Source: Acidobacteriota bacterium
GTDB lineage: Bacteria > Acidobacteriota > Thermoanaerobaculia > Thermoanaerobaculales > Sulfomarinibacteraceae
NCBI GenBank assembly: GCA_030637805.1
Contig: DAOWFV010000151.1
Span: 1 to 8,582, forward strand
DNA: 8,582 nt
Reading direction: 5' to 3'
Numbering within the stretch: the stretch's first letter is position 1; each line of letters begins with the position of its first letter. A program made the position numbers and the translations under genes. Below the pieces are notes generated by a model. That model had not been told where the DNA came from and ran no database searches. It was given only the letters and a program-made list of their open reading frames with translations. Positions 1-7,018 of this stretch are shown here, in pieces.

Positions 1-1889
1 GGGTGCTGACCCACCGTGGTGGAGATATGCTTCAACACCGACGGCGCGCCGTCGGGCGACCGCCCGTCGACGTCGCGCGCCAACTCGAACGCGGCCGCCT
101 CGACGCGGGCGAGAATGGCCTTGGTCTGCCGCACCGGAGTGCCCTGCGGCATCGTCAGCTTGGCGACCATATTGTCGGCGTCGACCTTTGGCATCAGGCT
201 GAACTTGATGAGCCCGCCGCCAATCATTCCAAAGACCAAAAGCAGCAGGGCCATCGCGATCGCCATCGGCAGATATCGCCACTGCAGGGCGATCTCCAGG
301 GTCTGCCGATAGGGAACGCGGATCACCCACTCGAGGCCGCGCTGCACCGCCGCCTGCACCCGCTCGATGACCGCAAAGACCGGGTCGAGCGGCCGCAACA
401 AGCGCTTGATCCAGCCGGCTTCGGAGCCACCGAGGTGGGCCGGGAGGATGATCAGCGCTTCCACCAAGGACACCATCAATACGGCGATCACCACCAGCGG
501 GATCTGGCCCATGATCTTGCCCATCATTCCGGAGACGTAGAGCAGGGGCAGGAATGCCGCCACGGTGGTAAGGATTGCGAAGGTCACCGGCACCGCCATC
601 TCGCGGACGCCGCGGATCGCGGCATCCAGGGGTTTCATACCCTTCTGCAGGTACGCGTAGACGTTCTCGCCAACGACGATGGCGTCGTCAACCACGATGC
701 CGAGGGAGACGATGAACGCGAAGAGCGAGATCATGTTGATCGACACGCCGAACTGTGGAAGCAGCCACAGCCCTCCGAGGAAGGAGATCGGAATCCCCAT
801 CGTGGTCCAGAATGCGAGCCTGAGATCGAGGAAGAGGGCGAGACAGAGAAAGACCAGGACAAGGCCGATCCCGGCGTTGCGTAGGAGCAGGCCGATGCGC
901 TGGCGGAGGATGATGGAGTCGTCGTCCCAGGTGGACGCCGTCACTCCTGCCGGCAGCGACGGCTCGAGCCTCTCGATGTACGACTTGACCGCATCGGCCA
1001 CCTGCAGGGCACCCTCGTCGCCGACCCGGAAAACCATGACCAGGGCCGCGGGTTTGCCGTGGAAGCGCGAGGCGGTGTCGGTATCCTCGAAGCCGTCCAC
1101 GACCGTTGCTACGTCGGCCAGGAGCACCCGGGTGCCGTCGCCGTGGGTGATGACCACGATGTCCTCGAACTCCTCGCCGCGGTACTTCTGACCCTTGGTC
1201 CGCAGCAGGATCTCGCCACCCTCTGTCTTCACGGACCCCCCGGGCAGATCGAGCGACGCGCCGCGCACCGCGTCCGCCACCTGGCGGAAACTCAAGCCGT
1301 AGCGGCGCAGCGCTTCCTCCGAAACCTCGATGGAGATTTCGTAGCGGCGAATGCCCGCGACATCGACCTGCGAAATTTCGTCGAGCGCGGTGAGCTCGTC
1401 ACGCACCCTCTCGGCGAGGACCTTGAGGGTCTTCTCCGACGCTTCGCCGGAGAGCACCACCGTGATCACCCGCCGCCGGGTGTCACCCTCCGCCACCACC
1501 GGTTTTTCGGTCTCGACGGGGAAGGTCACAATGCGGTCCACCGCTGATTTGATGTCGTCCAGGACCTTGCGATCGTCGGCGTCCTCCTCGAGCTCGGCGA
1601 TAACGGTGCCGACGCCCTCGCTGGCCACCGATCGCATGCGCTTGATGCCCTCGACGGAGGCGATGGCCTCCTCGACCCGGATGCACACGCCCTCCTCGGT
1701 CTCCGCCGGAGAAGCGCCGCGATACGGGACAGTCACGGTCACCATGTCGGTGTCCAGCTCGGGAAAGACCTCGATCTTCATGCTCAGTAGCGACAGCATC
1801 CCCGACAGGAGAATGAAGATCATCAACAGGTTCGAGGCCACGTGGTGGCCGGCGAACCAGGCCAGCGGACCGGTGCGGCTGTCTTTCAT
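1..1889 (-). CDS. RND efflux pump, inner-membrane subunit (AcrB/HAE-1-like), 3' part outside window
   Basis: This is the proton-driven inner-membrane pump of a tripartite efflux system, which moves hydrophobic or toxic substrates towards the outer-membrane channel. I translated it by hand: 629 codons are present, against roughly 1,000-1,050 residues usual for the family, so about the last 40% lies off the left edge. TM1 (about residues 16-36) is followed by the first large periplasmic loop, which includes PYRGASPAETEEG and the RVEEAI segment. TM2-TM6 fall at about 337-490 and TM7 at about 535-555, after which the second periplasmic loop begins. TM4 carries GIVVDDAIVVGEN with D401 and D402, matching the proton-relay aspartates of AcrB (D407/D408). 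The ATG overlaps the adaptor stop codon as ATGA. The Shine-Dalgarno is weak (GAAGG) and lies in a hairpin. The substrate cannot be told from sequence. It appears intact within the window. Confidence 0.95.
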   Translation of the reverse strand, partial: MKDSRTGPLAWFAGHHVASNLLMIFILLSGMLSLLSMKIEVFPELDTDMVTVTVPYRGASPAETEEGVCIRVEEAIASVEGIKRMRSVASEGVGTVIAELEEDADDRKVLDDIKSAVDRIVTFPVETEKPVVAEGDTRRRVITVVLSGEASEKTLKVLAERVRDELTALDEISQVDVAGIRRYEISIEVSEEALRRYGLSFRQVADAVRGASLDLPGGSVKTEGGEILLRTKGQKYRGEEFEDIVVITHGDGTRVLLADVATVVDGFEDTDTASRFHGKPAALVMVFRVGDEGALQVADAVKSYIERLEPSLPAGVTASTWDDDSIILRQRIGLLLRNAGIGLVLVFLCLALFLDLRLAFWTTMGIPISFLGGLWLLPQFGVSINMISLFAFIVSLGIVVDDAIVVGENVYAYLQKGMKPLDAAIRGVREMAVPVTFAILTTVAAFLPLLYVSGMMGKIMGQIPLVVIAVLMVSLVEALIILPAHLGGSEAGWIKRLLRPLDPVFAVIERVQAAVQRGLEWVIRVPYRQTLEIALQWRYLPMAIAMALLLLVFGMIGGGLIKFSLMPKVDADNMVAKLTMPQGTPVRQTKAILARVEAAAFELARDVDGRSPDGAPSVLKHISTTVGQH

Positions 1890-3160
1890 AGCAATTCGCC
1901 TTCGCGAATTGCGGTCGAATCGGTCGCCTCCGCCGGCGGCGGATGCTTCGATTCGAATAGGGCTGAGACCTTTGGTGGAGCGTTCGAGGTAGCTCCGTCG
2001 ATCGGGTTCTTGCCGCCGACGGCGGCGCGGACCTTCATGCCGTCGGTCACTGCATCGAGTGCGCTGACGATCACCTCGTCGCCCTCTTCGAGACCGCCGG
2101 ATATGTAGACCCTCTCACGGTCGGCACGGGCCACGTCCACATCGAGAATGCGAAGACTGCCATCGTCGAAGACCCATACTCTCTCGCCGTCCCGCAGGGC
2201 GTGGCGTGGGAGGGGCACCACGCCGTCGAGGGACCTACCGAAGATGCGGACATCGACGAAGGTGTTGGGCATCAAGGGCGGCCTGTCGCCCTGCGGGTTG
2301 AACGGGCGTCGCACCTCGATCACCACGTGCGCCATGCGCGAGGTGGCGTCGAGCTGCGCCTCCATCCGTACCACCCGGCCCTCCCACGTGTGCCTCTGGC
2401 CCCCGAAGGAGGAGCTCACCTCCGCCCGGGGTCCCCGGTCGCCGCTCCGGGTCGGGACGGTAAACCACGCCAGCTCCTTGCTTTCGAGAGGCACTCTGAC
2501 CTCCACCGTGTCGGTGCCGTAGACCGTGGCCAGGGCCCTCCCGGTGGTCACGAACTGGCCAAGGTCAACGCTCTCGCTCACAACCACGCCGTCAAAGGGC
2601 ACCGAGACCCGGGTGCGCTCGAGGTTGAGTCGCGCCACGGAGAGGTCGGCCTTCGCAGCCTCGACCTCTGCCTGCGCCTGCCGCACCTGCGGTTCGCGTA
2701 CCACCAGGCCCGACGACGGCGCCTCACCCGGGTGGAGCTCCTCCCACTCCTCGCGCGCGACCTCGGCCTCCGCCTGCTCGCGTTCGAGCTGTACCTCGGC
2801 CCGGGCCACTGCTGCCAGGGCGCGCTCGACGCCCAGCTCGTAGTCCCGGGGCTCGATCACGAAGAGGATCTGGTCGGCCTTGAAGAAGCCTCCCGCCACC
2901 ATCGAAGGGCTCACCGTCACCACCCGGCCCGCGACCTGCGGGACCATCTCGACAGCAACCTTCGCGACCACCTCGCCATGTCCTTCGACGACGATCGGAA
3001 CGTCGGTCCGGCCTGCCGCAAGAACCTCCACCAACGGCCCCGGGGCCGCGCGCTCCACCCTCGGCGGCGCCTTGCGCGAGGAGGCGAGGAGCATGGCGCC
3101 GGCGACACCGGCGAGCAGGACGACAACGGGGAGAACGAGCTTGAGCGTTTTGGATGACAT
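1886..3160 (-). CDS. RND efflux periplasmic adaptor (membrane fusion protein, AcrA/MexA/HlyD-type)
   Basis: This is the adaptor that bridges the inner-membrane pump and the outer-membrane channel across the periplasm. The 424 residues begin with a membrane anchor at about 7-27 that has no lipobox cysteine, so it is anchored by a helix rather than by lipid. A lipoyl-like half motif follows (VPQVAGRVVTVSPSMVAGG, about 73-91), then an alpha-helical hairpin rich in Ala/Glu (about 110-185), the second lipoyl half (VPFDGVVVSESVDLGQFV), a beta-barrel and a membrane-proximal domain. The C-terminal 50 residues or so are polar and probably disordered. The ATG is supported by GAGGTG five bases upstream, inside the end of the preceding gene, whose TGA shares one base with this ATG (TGATG). 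The stop overlaps the pump start. Family assignment is secure; the transported substrate is not known. Confidence 0.95.
   Translation of the reverse strand: MSSKTLKLVLPVVVLLAGVAGAMLLASSRKAPPRVERAAPGPLVEVLAAGRTDVPIVVEGHGEVVAKVAVEMVPQVAGRVVTVSPSMVAGGFFKADQILFVIEPRDYELGVERALAAVARAEVQLEREQAEAEVAREEWEELHPGEAPSSGLVVREPQVRQAQAEVEAAKADLSVARLNLERTRVSVPFDGVVVSESVDLGQFVTTGRALATVYGTDTVEVRVPLESKELAWFTVPTRSGDRGPRAEVSSSFGGQRHTWEGRVVRMEAQLDATSRMAHVVIEVRRPFNPQGDRPPLMPNTFVDVRIFGRSLDGVVPLPRHALRDGERVWVFDDGSLRILDVDVARADRERVYISGGLEEGDEVIVSALDAVTDGMKVRAAVGGKNPIDGATSNAPPKVSALFESKHPPPAEATDSTAIREGELL
1891..1912 (-). promoter_or_regulatory. Hairpin just upstream of the RND pump start codon
   Basis: On the mRNA strand a perfect 9-bp stem (GCAATTCGC / GCGAATTGC, loop GAAG) ends one base before the pump AUG. 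The only Shine-Dalgarno-like bases (GAAGG) are in its loop and stem. It lies inside the last codons of the adaptor gene. A ribosome finishing the adaptor would melt it, so it probably enforces translational coupling through the ATGA overlap. The stem is seen directly; the function is inferred. Confidence 0.5.
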
Positions 3161-4713
3161 CAGGACACCTCGGTGAGTTTTGAGTTTTTAGTTTTTAGTT
3201 TTGAGTTATCGGTGCTCAGCACGGATTCATCCTCAGCCGGTTCCCCCGGGGGGGATGCCGCGGCGGTTTCGGTCGCGGTCGTTTCGCTATCGAGAAGATC
3301 GGTGCCCCAGTCGCCGCCTAGGGCCAGGAAGAGGTCGATGCGTGCGTTCCACGCATCCGCCGTCGCGGTGATCCACGCCTGCTCGGCGAGACGCAGGCGC
3401 CGCTCGGTCTCGAGGACCTTGAGCAGGGCGTCGACCCCGCGCTGGTAGCGCTGCTTTGCCAGTCGATCCGCAGCCCGAGCCTCGGAGACCCGCAGCTCTG
3501 TGAAGTCGAGGTTGCGCTCCGACGTATCCCCGAGCACCAGCGCATCCTCTACCTCGCGTAGGGCCTGTAGCACCGCCCCGGCATAATTGGCGATCGCCTG
3601 ATCTGTGCGTGCCCGTGCCGCGTCGACATCCGCCCGTCGCTGTCCGCCAGTAAAGATCGGACCGACCAGGTTCGCCACCGCGTTGTAAACCAAACCCTCC
3701 ACCGAGGTAATGTTCGACAACGTATCCGACCTGCCGCCGGCCGATGCCGTGAGGCTGAGATCCGGGTAGAGGTTGGCAATCGCGGCCCCGACCCCGAAGG
3801 TCGAAGCCGCTAGGCGCATCTCCGCCTGGCGCAGATCCGGCCGCCGGTCGAGGAGCTCCGCCGGCAGGCCCAGCGGCACGGGCTCCAGCGACGGTAGCTC
3901 AGCCAGGGTTTCGGGCAGCTCAGCGCCGCTCCCGGGACGACGACCGACGAGGACGTCCAGCGCCAGCCGCGCCTGCTCGAGCTGACCTTCGATGAGCACA
4001 CCCGTCGCCTGGGCGGAGGCGAGGTTCTCGCGTGCCAGGTGGAGGTCGACGGCATCGGCGAGACCGAACCGGTAACGCCGTTCCACCGTTTTCAAGGTGG
4101 ACTCCCAGCTGGTCGTGATCTCGCGGGTAATGGCGACGGCACGCTCGAGAATGGAGATCTGGACACGCGAACGCACCACCAACGCCACGACCGTGTGCAC
4201 CACCGCCTCCTGAGCGGCCTCCTCCGCGAGCATGTTTGCCCACATCGCCTGCTGGGTCCGCTTGAGACGCCCGAAGAGGTCAGCCTGCCATGCGATGGTG
4301 AGGTCGTAGGAATAGGTCGTGGAGAAGATCTCCCGCCGCCCCGTCCCGGGGAGCACGAACGACATCTTCTGTCTCGCCGCGCTGGCGCCGTATCCAACCT
4401 GCGGAAGACGTGCGCCTCCCGCCCTCTTCAAATTCGCTTCCGCCTCGAGGACGCGCGCCACCGCCGCATGCAGATCGGTGTTGTTCTCCAGCGCCAGGTC
4501 CACCAGCTCAGTGGTCGTCTCGTCCCCGAAGGTATGCCACCACGGCGAGACCTCGGGCACCATCCCCGTTTCCCGGTCGGATGCATGCTTGTACGCCGCG
4601 GCCTCGTCGGCGGCAGTCGCCGGTCGTTCAGGCTCGGGACCCAAGGTGCAGCCGACGGCGATCGCCAGGGTTGCCAGGAGGGCGACCGCAACGCCAAATC
4701 GTGTGTGATTCAT
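3160..4713 (-). CDS. Outer-membrane efflux lipoprotein (NodT/OprM-type TolC family)
   Basis: This is the outer-membrane channel of the efflux pump, a trimeric beta-barrel with a periplasmic helical tunnel. The 517 residues begin with a lipoprotein signal (basic N-terminus, hydrophobic stretch, then AVGC with Cys22; Thr at +2 is compatible with outer-membrane sorting). Two OEP repeats follow at about 58-250 and 280-465. The NodT-family signature GLPAELLDRRPDLRQAEMRL lies between them and marks the start of the second repeat. The ATG has a strong GGAGGT six bases upstream, within the tetR 3' end, and overlaps the tetR stop as ATGA. The C-terminal 48 residues or so are low-complexity (TTATETAAASPPGEPAEDES, then a Lys/Asn/Thr tail). 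That tail is encoded by a heptanucleotide repeat array and probably does not belong to the family fold. It shares one base with the adaptor start. Confidence 0.95.
   Translation of the reverse strand: MNHTRFGVAVALLATLAIAVGCTLGPEPERPATAADEAAAYKHASDRETGMVPEVSPWWHTFGDETTTELVDLALENNTDLHAAVARVLEAEANLKRAGGARLPQVGYGASAARQKMSFVLPGTGRREIFSTTYSYDLTIAWQADLFGRLKRTQQAMWANMLAEEAAQEAVVHTVVALVVRSRVQISILERAVAITREITTSWESTLKTVERRYRFGLADAVDLHLARENLASAQATGVLIEGQLEQARLALDVLVGRRPGSGAELPETLAELPSLEPVPLGLPAELLDRRPDLRQAEMRLAASTFGVGAAIANLYPDLSLTASAGGRSDTLSNITSVEGLVYNAVANLVGPIFTGGQRRADVDAARARTDQAIANYAGAVLQALREVEDALVLGDTSERNLDFTELRVSEARAADRLAKQRYQRGVDALLKVLETERRLRLAEQAWITATADAWNARIDLFLALGGDWGTDLLDSETTATETAAASPPGEPAEDESVLSTDNSKLKTKNSKLTEVS
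3176..3207. repeat. Heptanucleotide array (AGTTTTK unit, 4.5 copies) inside the OMF 3' end
   Basis: Successive units AGTTTTG, AGTTTTT, AGTTTTT, AGTTTTG and a partial AGTT are read on the + strand. The array is AT-rich in a GC-rich operon. It is translated in the outer-membrane factor as the tail NSKLKTKNSKL, just before the adaptor Shine-Dalgarno. Confidence 0.85.
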
Positions 4714-5417
4714 GCCGTGACCTCCGGCGCGAAATCTGTTTTCCCGGCGAAAGATGCCTTCTCGGCACAGGCGCGGATACCGCCGGCAGAGAAGCGGACG
4801 AAGTGGGGAACGTAGTCGGCGAGTCTTGCTGGTACGACCCCCGGATTATCTTGGACGGCAAAGAGGTGATGCGCCTTGAGCGCATGAAGCAGCTGGCCGA
4901 CCATTGACATGATGCAGAACCGGGCCTCCGCGGGGTGGAGGGGCGGCCCAACCGCGGCGAGCGCCGCAGTGGCCCGCTCCAGCAGCGGGCGGATGAACTC
5001 GTCAGCGAAAACACCGTGCGGCAACCGGAGGTCAAACATCTCCCGCGACACGAGCGTCATGAACATTCGGCCCCGACTTTTGTCAACGAGCGGTTCTATG
5101 AAACCTTCCGCGAACGACTCGAGGAACTCCTCCAGGGTCGGTATCCGATCGCGGGTCATGAGCTCGCTGAGCACGGCCATCCGCTGGTCGCGGAGAACCG
5201 CGAGCATCGAACGAAAGGCCTCGAGGTAGAGGTTCTCCTTGTTCCCAAAGTGGTAGTTGACCGACGCCACGTTGCAGCTCGCCTCGGTCGTGATGTCGCG
5301 CACCGAGGTAGCTTCGAAACCCTTCTCAGCAAAGAGCTTCTGTGCAACCGCCAGAATCCGCTCGCGTGTGTCCTCGGGCTCTTGCATGCCGGTTTGTTGC
5401 TCCAATCGGTCGTCCAT
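4710..5417 (-). CDS. TetR-family transcriptional repressor (CecR/YbiH-like N-terminus), probable efflux regulator
   Basis: This is a ligand-responsive repressor of 235 residues. The N-terminal helix-turn-helix covers about residues 19-62 (TRERILAVAQKLFAEKGFEATSVRDI, then NVASVNYHFGNKENLY with the recognition helix). The VNYHFGNKE form resembles the CecR/YbiH group, members of which control efflux genes. The rest is a helical ligand-binding and dimer domain ending AGKTDFAPEVTA. I chose the ATG at 5417 because GGGAG (5423-5427) sits five bases upstream. The TTG at 5441 and ATG at 5432 lack a Shine-Dalgarno, and 5441 is at the predicted transcription start. It is the first gene of the operon, and its stop overlaps the outer-membrane factor start (ATGA). 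With a palindrome in its own promoter this fits autoregulation. The inducer is unknown. Confidence 0.93.
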   Translation of the reverse strand: MDDRLEQQTGMQEPEDTRERILAVAQKLFAEKGFEATSVRDITTEASCNVASVNYHFGNKENLYLEAFRSMLAVLRDQRMAVLSELMTRDRIPTLEEFLESFAEGFIEPLVDKSRGRMFMTLVSREMFDLRLPHGVFADEFIRPLLERATAALAAVGPPLHPAEARFCIMSMVGQLLHALKAHHLFAVQDNPGVVPARLADYVPHFVRFSAGGIRACAEKASFAGKTDFAPEVTA

Positions 5418-5422
5418 TTCGA

Positions 5423-5427
5423 CTCCC
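5423..5427 (-). promoter_or_regulatory. Ribosome binding site that decides the tetR start
   Basis: GGGAG on the minus strand lies five bases before the ATG at 5417. It supports that start over the two upstream in-frame candidates (5432, 5441). Confidence 0.7.
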
Positions 5428-5446
5428 AACATTTGTTTCAAACGAC

Positions 5447-5475
5447 AATATAAAACAACTGTTTTAGACAGTCAA
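5447..5475 (-). promoter_or_regulatory. Sigma70-type promoter of the tetR-efflux operon
   Basis: The minus strand reads TTGACT (-35, 5470-5475), a 17-base spacer, then TATATT (-10, 5447-5452). This predicts transcription starting near 5440 and a leader of about 23 bases before the tetR ATG. It is the only clear promoter upstream of the four genes, whose overlapping junctions leave no room for another. Confidence 0.8.
5451..5466. promoter_or_regulatory. Probable TetR operator palindrome in the promoter spacer
   Basis: TAAAACA-AC-TGTTTTA has perfect 7-bp arms around a 2-bp centre. It overlaps the upstream edge of the -10 box and occupies most of the spacer. Two smaller inverted repeats overlap or adjoin it: ACTGT/ACAGT (5458-5472) and GTCA-AG-TGAC (5471-5480, across the -35). 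TetR-family repressors commonly bind such sites between the promoter boxes, but assigning this site to the adjacent regulator is an inference. Confidence 0.6.
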
Positions 5476-5484
5476 GTGACAATC

Positions 5485-5519
5485 CGGAAATCGGAATTGG
5501 GAATTCGGAATTCGGAATT
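5485..5519. repeat. Heptanucleotide array (CGGAATT unit, 5 copies)
   Basis: Units CGGAAAT, CGGAATT, GGGAATT, CGGAATT, CGGAATT follow without gaps. The array begins ten bases upstream of the -35 box of the efflux operon promoter. Confidence 0.9.
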
Positions 5520-5579
5520 ATCGGCGCGAGGAAGGGACCAGGTAAATTCGGGCGGGTAGCCCGCGTTCGGGCGCGTTTA

Positions 5580-5608
5580 TGGCACCCTGTGGGCGCCAGC
5601 GGGTGCCA
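5580..5608. repeat. Inverted repeat, 8-bp stem
   Basis: TGGCACCC (5580-5587) and GGGTGCCA (5601-5608) are perfect complements around a 13-base loop that itself contains GGCGCC. There is no T-run, so it is not an obvious intrinsic terminator. Confidence 0.6.
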
Positions 5609-5610
5609 GA

Positions 5611-5649
5611 AAGAAGGAGACAAGCAGCATTCACAGCACTCTCCTTCTT
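5611..5649. repeat. Inverted repeat, 10-bp stem
   Basis: AAGAAGGAGA (5611-5620) and TCTCCTTCTT (5640-5649) are perfect complements separated by 19 bases. The purine/pyrimidine arms lie directly beside the dispersed repeat at 5654. The function is unknown. Confidence 0.6.
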
Positions 5650-5653
5650 CGGG

Positions 5654-5689
5654 GGATCCTTCGACTCGCTTCGCTCGCTCAGGATGACA
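5654..5689. repeat. Dispersed intergenic repeat (the SERSESKDP-type repeat)
   Basis: GGATCCTTCGACTCGCTTCG followed by CTCGCTCAGGATGACA is a sequence type seen in many environmental genomes. Its minus-strand translation gives the familiar spurious peptide VILSERSESKDP. The ends ATCCT/AGGAT are complementary. Recognition is from memory of this motif, not from a search. Confidence 0.75.
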
Positions 5690-5697
5690 GCTTTTTG

Positions 5698-5729
5698 TTC
5701 GCGTCTTTGCGGGGCGTCTCGCTCAGGAT
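5698..5729. repeat. Composite repeat fragment: CGCAAAG-type plus second copy of the 5654 repeat end
   Basis: Positions 5698-5711 are the complement of CGCAAAGACGCGAA, 14 bases identical to the left inverted end at 8061-8074. They are followed at 5717-5729 by CTCGCTCAGGATGA, repeating the end of the 5654 element. Confidence 0.6.
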
Positions 5730-5767
5730 GAGTCTTCCGGCTCTCTCGGGCAGCACGAACCCAGAGG

Positions 5768-5837
5768 CCTGCGACCTGATACCTGTGACCTGAAACCTGA
5801 TGCCTGCGACCTGCGACCTGCGACCTGAGACCTGGTG
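5768..5837. repeat. Heptanucleotide array (CCTGNGA unit, 10 copies)
   Basis: There are ten consecutive 7-base units starting CCTG. Four read CCTGCGA; the others are CCTGATA, CCTGTGA, CCTGAAA, CCTGATG, CCTGAGA and CCTGGTG. The array ends eight bases before the MFS start codon. Confidence 0.9.
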
Positions 5838-5845
5838 CGAGTATC

Positions 5846-7012
5846 ATGCCCCCCGTGGATGCCACCCCAGACCTTTCCCGGCGCCGCTGGCTGATATTGC
5901 TGTCTGCTCTGTTGAGCTTTTTCGCGGTCGCGGTGACCTTTTTCGCGGTGCCGCCGCTGGTGCCCGAGCTCGCAAGACGCTTCGCCCTCAGCCATCTCGA
6001 GATCGGCATCCTCATGGGTGCCATCGCGGTGCCGGCCATCTTTCTCTCGATACCCCTCGGTGCGGCGATTGACCGCTGGCCGGCCCGCGCCGTCGGCAAC
6101 GGGGGCCTGCTGGCGATGGTCGTCGGCTCCGTCATCTTCGCCCTCGCTCCCAGCTACGCCGTCCTTCTCGTCGGCCGGATCCTCTTCGGCATAGGCGGCC
6201 TCGTGATCAACCTCCTGCTGGCACGCCTCATCACCAGGGCCTTCGCCGGCAGGGAGCTAGCCCTGGCGATGGGGTTGTTCAACGCGACTTACCCGGCAGG
6301 CATGATCGTCATGTTCAGTTTTCACCCCCGCCTCGTTGTCGCCCTTGGCTGGCGCGGCGAGCTATTGGTCTTGGCGGCGCTCGTCCTGCTGGCAATTCCA
6401 CTGCACAACCTGGTGGTACCTGGAAGGCTCGGAGGCGCCACACGCTTGGTGGAGGATACCGTCGGGCCCCGGGTCACTAGGCCGCTGGCGGCTCTGGCGG
6501 TGTCGTGGATGCTCTTCTTCGCCGCCTTCGCCTCGGTCTTCACCTTTGCCCCCGAGTGGGCCGGCGGCGGCCCGCAGGCACTGCTCACGGTCACCCTGGT
6601 CACCTGGGTGTCGCTCCTTCTCAACCCGGTGGTCGGAATCCTCATAGATCGTTGGGGCCACGCCGTGCGTTGGGTAGTGTGCGGGGAACTGCTGCTCGCC
6701 GTCGTCCTTGGTCTAATGGCGGCGGGCCTTCTCGCTCCGGTCCCCGCGATGCTCCTGATAGGCCTCACCGCCGCCAGCGTCCCGACCGCCACCTACTCGC
6801 TTCCCGGACGACTGGTGCCGGCCGCTCGGGTAGGATTCGCCTTCGGCTTCATCACCGCCTTTTCAAACCTCGGGACTCTCGCCGGGCCGGCCGCCGCGGG
6901 AGCCCTGCGCGACGCCGTCGGCGGCTGGTCGATTCCGTGGGCCACCCTGGCGGTCCTGGCCCTGCTGGGAGCCATCGCCGCGCTCCTGGTCGGCCCTGGT
7001 CGGGAGAGTTAG
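5846..7012 (+). CDS. Major facilitator superfamily (MFS) transporter, 12 TM, substrate unknown
   Basis: This is a secondary transporter of 388 residues in the cytoplasmic membrane. Twelve hydrophobic segments can be drawn at about 15-37, 53-73, 84-102, 105-127, 139-160, 168-190, 212-236, 245-265, 276-293, 297-316, 328-349 and 362-384. MFS motif A follows TM2 (GAAIDRWPARAVG, about 71-83) and recurs in the second half after TM8 (GILIDRWGH, about 264-272). The motif B form LVGRILFGIGG carries Arg111 in TM4. Length and layout are normal. The ATG at 5846 has only a poor Shine-Dalgarno (GGTG), because the upstream DNA is a heptamer array. It is a lone gene, divergent from tetR and convergent with mqnD. 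The YPAG...GWR stretch in TM5-TM6 is loosely like CynX/NarK-type carriers, but I cannot name a substrate. Confidence 0.92.
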   Translation: MPPVDATPDLSRRRWLILLSALLSFFAVAVTFFAVPPLVPELARRFALSHLEIGILMGAIAVPAIFLSIPLGAAIDRWPARAVGNGGLLAMVVGSVIFALAPSYAVLLVGRILFGIGGLVINLLLARLITRAFAGRELALAMGLFNATYPAGMIVMFSFHPRLVVALGWRGELLVLAALVLLAIPLHNLVVPGRLGGATRLVEDTVGPRVTRPLAALAVSWMLFFAAFASVFTFAPEWAGGGPQALLTVTLVTWVSLLLNPVVGILIDRWGHAVRWVVCGELLLAVVLGLMAAGLLAPVPAMLLIGLTAASVPTATYSLPGRLVPAARVGFAFGFITAFSNLGTLAGPAAAGALRDAVGGWSIPWATLAVLALLGAIAALLVGPGRES

Positions 7013-7018
7013 GCGGAA

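Larger units (their letters stand above)
5520..5767. other. Gene-free spacer between the efflux operon and the MFS gene
   Basis: No convincing coding region is present. The stretch holds two inverted repeats (5580-5608, 5611-5649), the dispersed repeat at 5654-5689 and a composite repeat fragment at 5698-5729. No clear promoter for the MFS gene could be recognised here. Confidence 0.7.

Noticed and set aside
3..884. Long rightward open frame opposite the RND pump (also 1059-1547, 1351-1992)
   Set aside because: The minus strand gives a continuous RND protein with all expected motifs; these His/Arg-rich frames are high-GC shadows.
2201..3157. 318-codon rightward frame opposite the adaptor gene
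   Set aside because: Shadow of the adaptor; His/Arg/Leu-rich with no recognisable domain.
4039..4815. 258-codon rightward frame across the OMF/tetR junction
   Set aside because: Overlaps two well-supported minus-strand genes and resembles no family.
5432..5441. Upstream tetR starts (TTG 5441, ATG 5432)
   Set aside because: Neither has a Shine-Dalgarno, and 5441 coincides with the predicted transcription start; ATG 5417 has GGGAG five bases upstream.
5768..5837. CRISPR-like array
   Set aside because: Units are 7 bp and directly abutting, with no spacers; there is no cas gene nearby.
5518..6135. Leftward frame containing VILSERSESKDP
   Set aside because: This is translation of a dispersed non-coding repeat and of the heptamer array, a known source of spurious proteins, and it overlaps the MFS start.
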